Below are positions 6,853 to 10,577 of a DNA stretch of 10,577 nt, in pieces. Both the position numbers and the translations under genes were made by a program. The stretch comes from Bryobacterales bacterium (lineage in GTDB: Bacteria; Acidobacteriota; Terriglobia; Bryobacterales; Bryobacteraceae): NCBI GenBank assembly GCA_025462985.1, contig JAOAPP010000445.1:1-10577 (forward strand), given 5' to 3'. How positions within the stretch are numbered: position 1 is the first letter of the stretch; each line of letters opens with the position of its first letter. The notes under the pieces were generated by a model. The model did not search any database. It was not told the origin of the DNA and saw only the letters and a list, made by a program, of their open reading frames with translations.

Positions 6853-7452
6853 TGACCCGGGCGCGAGTGGAAACTCAAAGTAGATGACTTCTTGTCCGGA
6901 GGGCATCTCCTTCATGCCGCTCAGATAGAGCCGGTCTCCGCCTTCCGACTGCGCTTCGAAGTAAAAAAAGCCGCTGGCTGATTCGCCCGGTGGAAGCATC
7001 CTGGCAATGAAGGCGCGGTCGGCGATCTCGGGTGTGTTCAGGCGATTCTTCTTCTTCGGCAGAGGCACGGGAAGCGGGATCTGAGAGCCGCTTTTTCCGT
7101 GAGCACCAAGCGACATCACGTCTCCGGGGTCAACGGCGGAGACGTGACGCCCATCCGCAGCGACGAGCGTCACGTCGAGGTTTCGCAAGTCCAAGGTTTT
7201 CTGCCGCTTGTTCTCGATCACGATAAGGACAGGCAGCACGCCATGTTTCAGCAGATCGGCTTTCTTCCCAAAGACATCGGCCAACTGGTCCGGCTTGTCG
7301 AATGCTTTAGCGCCAACGGTCACCTGATCGGAGCTCTGATGGGCATATTGCGAGGCCGCGCCGGGCCGGAAGGTGTCGGTATTTGAAGCAAAGCAAAGGC
7401 CAACAGCGGCCAAAGTTATACTCGAAATCACGACCCGCAATCTTGGAATCAC
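6835..7452 (-). CDS. Secreted hypothetical protein with signal peptide
   Basis: This 205-residue protein reads from GTG at 7452 to TAG at 6837-6835. The start is supported by a GGAG ten bases upstream (within TAGAGGAGAAG on the minus strand). Residues 1-23 look like a signal peptide: basic n-region with R4 and R6, hydrophobic core 'VVISSITLAAVGLCFA', likely cleavage after A22. There is no canonical lipobox, although C20 is present. The mature part is rich in beta-strand patterns ('GVLPVLIVIENKRQKTLDL', 'DVTLVAADGRHVSAVDP', 'PPGESASGFFYFEA', 'LYLSGMKEM', 'EVIYFEFPL'), which suggests an immunoglobulin-like fold exported to the periplasm or cell surface. The function is unknown to me, though I believe similar proteins occur in Acidobacteriota. 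Its 3' end overlaps the preceding gene and its 5' end overlaps the annotated start of the divergent waaA-lpxK frame. Confidence 0.78.
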   Translation of the reverse strand: MIPRLRVVISSITLAAVGLCFASNTDTFRPGAASQYAHQSSDQVTVGAKAFDKPDQLADVFGKKADLLKHGVLPVLIVIENKRQKTLDLRNLDVTLVAADGRHVSAVDPGDVMSLGAHGKSGSQIPLPVPLPKKKNRLNTPEIADRAFIARMLPPGESASGFFYFEAQSEGGDRLYLSGMKEMPSGQEVIYFEFPLAPGSSEGAQ

Positions 7453-9853
7453 GCGTTCTCTTCTCCTCTACCGCGTACTGCAGCTTGTTTCTTTTCCATT
7501 CATTGTCGTCTACTTCGTTTCCCGGACTCTGAAGGATAAGGATTACCGGCCGCACTTCCCGGAACGGCTGGGCTTCCTGCCCCGAATATTCAAACGGACG
7601 GACCCGAACTCCATCTGGTTGCATGCGGTGTCGGTGGGCGAGGTGGTTTCAGCAATCCCCCTGATCAAGCAACTACGGGCGCAGCACCCCGAAACGCCCT
7701 TCTTTGTCACATCGTCCACCATCGCCGGACGCAAGGCGGCAGAACGGCAGGCGAGCACGCTGGTAGACGGCGTCTTCTACGCGCCCATTGACTTTGTGTG
7801 GTGCGTCCGAAGGGTGCTGCGGGCCATTAGGCCAGCGCTGCTCATCGTTCTAGAAACAGAGATCTGGCCCAACCTTTATGCGGAAGTGAAGCGGACCGGT
7901 GCGGGGCTGGCCATCGTGAACGGGCGGATTTCGGACCGGACATGGCCACGGTATCTGAGCGCTCGCCGATTCTTTTGCCCTATTCTTCGGCTGCCCGACG
8001 CGATCCTGGTCCAGAGTTCTACCGACTACAAACGGTATGTCCAGCTTGGCGTCCCGGAAGAACGGCTGGAGGTGGCTGGAAATCTGAAATACGATTCAGC
8101 CTTGGCTCCTCGCAAGCTCGACTTGCCAACCTTCGAGGCGAAGCAGGTGTGGGTGGCCGCGAGCACCGTTGGGCCGAACGAGCGAGGCAGTGCGCGGGCG
8201 CATTCGGTGGACGAAGACGCCGTCGTCATCCGAATCTTTCAGCATTTGCGGGCCGAGTTTCCAGGACTGCTGCTGATTCTAGCCCCCCGGCAGCCCGCCC
8301 GGTTCGAGACAGTCGCGCGCAAGCTGAGGAGCGCCGAGGTGACGTTTATCCGGCGTTCTGAAATGCGGGCCGGACAAGCGGCGAGATTGCGGCTGCCCGG
8401 GGTGCTGCTGCTGGATACGATTGGAGAGCTTGCCGAAACGTACGGAAGCGCCGATGTCGTCTTTGTTGGCGGGTCGCTGGCTCCGCGCGGCGGGCACAAC
8501 ATTCTGGAGCCGGCGGCGGCTTCTGCGCCGATCATCGTCGGGCCGCATATGGAGAACTTTGCTGCGATCGCGCATGATTTTCGCGAAGCCTCGGCAATGG
8601 TGCAGGTAAAGGATGAACAAGAACTGCTGCGGACGGCGCGTTCGCTGCTGGCCGATCCGCAGCAGGCAAAGAGCCTGGGAGAGCGCGGCCGCACAGCAGT
8701 TCTAAAACGGGCAGGCGCAGCTCTCAGGATCGCGGAAAGACTCTGGCCGATTTACTACGGCTCATACCGGCGACCGCCGCTCGGGGGGCTGACCCGGTGG
8801 CCGCTGCAGTTGCTGTCGTACTTGTGGACAGCGGGCGGGTGTTGGAAGCGGGCGCATGGCGAGAAGATGGCGCGGTCCCTGCCGCCGCTGCCGGCGCCCG
8901 TGGTGAGTATCGGCGCGATCACGGTGGGCGGCTCCGGGAAAACTCCGTTCACGAAATACCTCACGCAGTTGCTGCTGCAACGGGGAGATTCGCCTGCGAT
9001 TCTGACGAGGGGTTATCGCAAGCGTTCTCCTCAACCTAACCTGGTGCTCTCGCCCGGAATGGACGTCGCTGCAGCGTTCACTGGGGATGAGGCGCAGATT
9101 TTTCTGCGGTCAGCACAAGCTCCGCTCGGCATTGGGGCGAACCGGTATGAAACGGGGAAGATCCTGCTGGCGCAGTATCCCGAAACGGATATTCTGCTGC
9201 TCGATGACGGGTTTCAACACGCGCGGCTGGCCCGTGAGGTTGACATCGTTCTGATCGACGGGCTCGATCCGTTTGGCGGCGGAGCGACAGTGCCGCTGGG
9301 AAGATTGCGCGAACCGCTTCAGGCGCTCAGCCGGGCGGATATTTTTGTCGTGACGCGGGCGGAGAGCACTGACAGGTTCGAAGCGATACGCAGGGGCCTG
9401 GCGCGGTACAACGAGACCGCACCGGTCTTTCGAACGCGGTTAATTGCACGGCGATGGCGCGATTATCTTTCGGGCGAGACGCTGCAGGTCCCGGCGGGAA
9501 CGCCCGTTGCCGCTTTCTGCGGTTTGGGCAATCCTCAGAACTTCTGGAACACACTGGATGGGCTGGGATTGAAGGTGGTTTTCAAATGGGTATTTGGCGA
9601 CCATCACGCTTATACGCCAGTGGAAATTCAGCGGACCGCACACCAGGCGCGAGCGAATGGAGCGCCAATGCTGGTGACTACGGAAAAGGATCGCATCAAT
9701 TTGCCCGATCATCTGGAGCAGGCCTTGAAGGGCATGCAGCTGGCCTGGCTGGAGATCGAACTGCAACTCGAAGATGAGTCTGGGTTCTTTGCCGCGTTCG
9801 ATCGCGCGCTGGCGGGGAGACCTGGTTCCGCCGCCGTTAAGACCCCTCGCTGA
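7373..9853 (+). CDS. waaA-lpxK: Fused Kdo transferase (WaaA/KdtA) - tetraacyldisaccharide 4'-kinase (LpxK)
   Basis: One uninterrupted frame of up to 826 codons holds two lipid A enzymes. Residues from about 30 to 460 are WaaA (CMP-Kdo:lipid A transferase, GT30): membrane-anchoring N-terminal helix, 'PERLG' with the presumed catalytic E64, 'WLHAVSVGE', 'VLETEIWPNL', 'GNLKYD' and 'GGSLAPRGGHNILEP' (from G366). Residues about 470-820 are LpxK: Walker A in 'TVGGSGKTP' (K523), 'TRGYRK', 'LLLDDGFQHARL' (D611, D612), 'FGDHHAYTP' and 'TTEKDRINLP'. Both parts are full length with almost no linker. LpxK adds the 4'-phosphate to make lipid IVA, which is WaaA's acceptor, so the fusion joins consecutive steps at the inner membrane. 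WaaA homology starts near residue 30. The only conventional in-frame start before it is GTG 7373, inside the divergent gene, so the start is uncertain. Confidence 0.92.
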   Translation: MSVFEAKQRPTAAKVILEITTRNLGITRSLLLYRVLQLVSFPFIVVYFVSRTLKDKDYRPHFPERLGFLPRIFKRTDPNSIWLHAVSVGEVVSAIPLIKQLRAQHPETPFFVTSSTIAGRKAAERQASTLVDGVFYAPIDFVWCVRRVLRAIRPALLIVLETEIWPNLYAEVKRTGAGLAIVNGRISDRTWPRYLSARRFFCPILRLPDAILVQSSTDYKRYVQLGVPEERLEVAGNLKYDSALAPRKLDLPTFEAKQVWVAASTVGPNERGSARAHSVDEDAVVIRIFQHLRAEFPGLLLILAPRQPARFETVARKLRSAEVTFIRRSEMRAGQAARLRLPGVLLLDTIGELAETYGSADVVFVGGSLAPRGGHNILEPAAASAPIIVGPHMENFAAIAHDFREASAMVQVKDEQELLRTARSLLADPQQAKSLGERGRTAVLKRAGAALRIAERLWPIYYGSYRRPPLGGLTRWPLQLLSYLWTAGGCWKRAHGEKMARSLPPLPAPVVSIGAITVGGSGKTPFTKYLTQLLLQRGDSPAILTRGYRKRSPQPNLVLSPGMDVAAAFTGDEAQIFLRSAQAPLGIGANRYETGKILLAQYPETDILLLDDGFQHARLAREVDIVLIDGLDPFGGGATVPLGRLREPLQALSRADIFVVTRAESTDRFEAIRRGLARYNETAPVFRTRLIARRWRDYLSGETLQVPAGTPVAAFCGLGNPQNFWNTLDGLGLKVVFKWVFGDHHAYTPVEIQRTAHQARANGAPMLVTTEKDRINLPDHLEQALKGMQLAWLEIELQLEDESGFFAAFDRALAGRPGSAAVKTPR

Positions 9854-10000
9854 ACCGACTTCATGTGCTCATGGGCATCGTGCCCGTCATCAACGTCGTG
9901 ACCATGTTCGTGACCATGTTCAAGTCGCCCGAATCGCGAAAAATCCGGGACTGGCTGCGCTTTTACGAGCACCAGCAAAGCTCTATACCCTTTAATCCAG
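9854..10000. other. Non-coding stretch after the lipid A gene with a 12-bp tandem repeat
   Basis: No convincing gene follows the waaA-lpxK stop. GTGACCATGTTC occurs twice in perfect tandem (9898-9909 and 9910-9921). Short frames exist on both strands. The plus-strand frame after ATG 9871 gives about 54 residues with a hydrophobic start. The minus-strand frame gives a His/Asp-rich run created by the repeat. Neither has a ribosome binding site or recognisable homology. This could be decayed DNA at the edge of the insertion element. Confidence 0.4.
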
Positions 10001-10196
10001 CTGCTCCAAAGGAGCGACCGGCCAATGTTAGCTGAGAGTGCCGGGCAAAGCCAGCGCTGAAAAGCGCCTCTCCGGGAACTGCACCTCAGCGCACATCAGC
10101 CGTGACTGATTTCCTGTATTGAGTGTGCGCCCAAGAGCGCCGGTATAGGGGTGAATAAGGTCACGAGCGTGGTCAAGTCTGCCAGGGAGAAAATCA
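10001..10196 (+). ncRNA. Candidate IS110 left-end non-coding RNA (bridge RNA-like), possibly decayed
   Basis: The region directly upstream of the IS110 transposase start is non-coding and hairpin-rich. GCTCC (10003-10007) pairs with GGAGC (10011-10015). GAGAG (10034-10038) pairs with CTCTC (10068-10072), enclosing GCGCT (10054-10058), a GAAA loop, and AGCGC (10063-10067), with a 15-base one-sided internal loop. IS110-group elements encode a roughly 150-200-nt bridge RNA between the left end and the recombinase gene, with guide sequences in internal loops. Position, length and structure fit. No guide or core match could be verified, the element end is not located, and the adjacent gene is broken. 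Confidence 0.4.
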
Positions 10197-10487
10197 TTGG
10201 AAACGAAACACAGGTGGTTTGTTGGAATCGATTGGGGCGGTGAAGCACATCAGGTTTGCGTACTCGACCACGACCGCCGTAAAGCGGTGCGCTACTTTCC
10301 GGCTATGCTGGCGCTTTGCCCAGCGGTAGATGAACCCTGGATATGGGCTCTGCTGGCACTCGCGCCGTTGCCACCCAAGGCCAGGCGTGTCACTCTGGCC
10401 CGCATCGAGTCAGTTCTGAAACGCACCGCATCCGCCGCCGAATCAGCGCGACAGACGTTCGCAGCGTACTGCAACGGGAGTGCCTGA
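10197..10487 (+). mobile_element. Visible in-frame part of an IS110-family insertion element
   Basis: This is the part of the insertion sequence readable in the first transposase frame. The element continues beyond it to the right edge in a shifted frame and probably extends left to about 10000, including the non-coding left end. IS110 elements lack the usual terminal inverted repeats and target duplications, so the left boundary cannot be set from sequence alone. The element lies downstream of the lipid A gene and interrupts no recognisable gene. Confidence 0.6.
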
Positions 10488-10577
10488 ATATCGCTCCTCA
10501 TTCTGCCGAGGCGATTGCCGAACACGTCGGCATCTTGATCCCACTGCTGCGTGCATTCGAAACGCAATATGGGCGCG
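10197..10577 (+). pseudogene. IS110-family transposase remnant, internally deleted and frameshifted (runs off right edge)
   Basis: Translation from TTG 10197, with AGGGAGA upstream, begins with the IS110-type DEDD (RuvC-like) N-terminus 'WFVGIDWGGEAHQVCVLD', in which D12 is the first catalytic aspartate. After residue 32 (about 10292) the sequence jumps to the mid-protein coiled/linker region ('YFPAMLALCPAVDEPWIWAL', 'LALAPLPPKARRVTLARIES'). The span carrying the remaining DEDD catalytic residues, probably more than 100 residues, is therefore missing. At about 10424 one base appears lost: the original frame runs to TGA at 10485-10487, while the expected family sequence continues in another frame as 'HRIRRRISATDVRSVLQREC' and stays open to the window end. 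Both lesions would abolish recombinase activity. The C-terminal Tnp_20 domain, if present, lies beyond the window. Confidence 0.82.

Noticed and set aside
9709..9978. Minus-strand His-rich frame suggesting a metal-binding protein
   Set aside because: Half of it is antisense to the LpxK C-terminus, its start is TTG without a ribosome site, and the His/Asp run comes mainly from the tandem repeat.
10003..10015. GCTCC-AAA-GGAGC hairpin as rho-independent terminator of waaA-lpxK
   Set aside because: It has a short 5-bp stem, a 3-base loop and no T-run after it on either strand; it fits better as part of the IS110 left-end structure.

Overview
The window looks like a chromosomal segment of a Gram-negative soil bacterium, most likely an Acidobacteriota (Terriglobia-like). 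This is an inference. It rests on moderately high GC, an exosortase-associated TPR/CAAX-protease pair, a Crp/Fnr-like regulator of the kind common in that phylum, and lipid A genes whose Kdo-transferase has the VDED-type insert I associate with acidobacterial proteins. No rRNA, tRNA or CRISPR array is visible.

Left part (1-4631, all plus strand). First comes the 3' part of a long TPR protein, open through the left edge. Next is an intramembrane CPBP/CAAX-type protease resembling the family found in PEP-CTERM/exosortase loci, so the window probably starts at the end of an exopolysaccharide/exosortase cluster. Then follow a small two- to three-helix membrane protein and a full-length YifB/ComM AAA+ ATPase.

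Middle part (4632-7452). A PilZ-domain protein is on the minus strand. Upstream of it on the same strand is a stretch that no intact gene explains. Read on the minus strand it is a decayed PAS domain broken by stops and at least five frame changes. A 178-base intergenic region with a clean TGTACG-N4-CGTACA palindrome leads into a Crp/Fnr-family regulator on the plus strand, followed closely by an unrecognised 94-residue protein. That small gene overlaps tail to tail with a secreted minus-strand protein.

Right part (7373-10577). The largest gene is a single uninterrupted reading frame in which Kdo transferase (WaaA/KdtA) is fused to tetraacyldisaccharide 4'-kinase (LpxK), two consecutive enzymes of Kdo2-lipid A assembly. 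Its only conventional start lies inside the divergent secreted-protein gene, so the two 5' ends overlap or the true start is unusual. The window ends in the remnant of an IS110-family transposase with a large internal deletion and a frameshift. It is preceded by about 180 bases of hairpin-rich non-coding DNA, in the position where IS110-group elements encode their bridge RNA.
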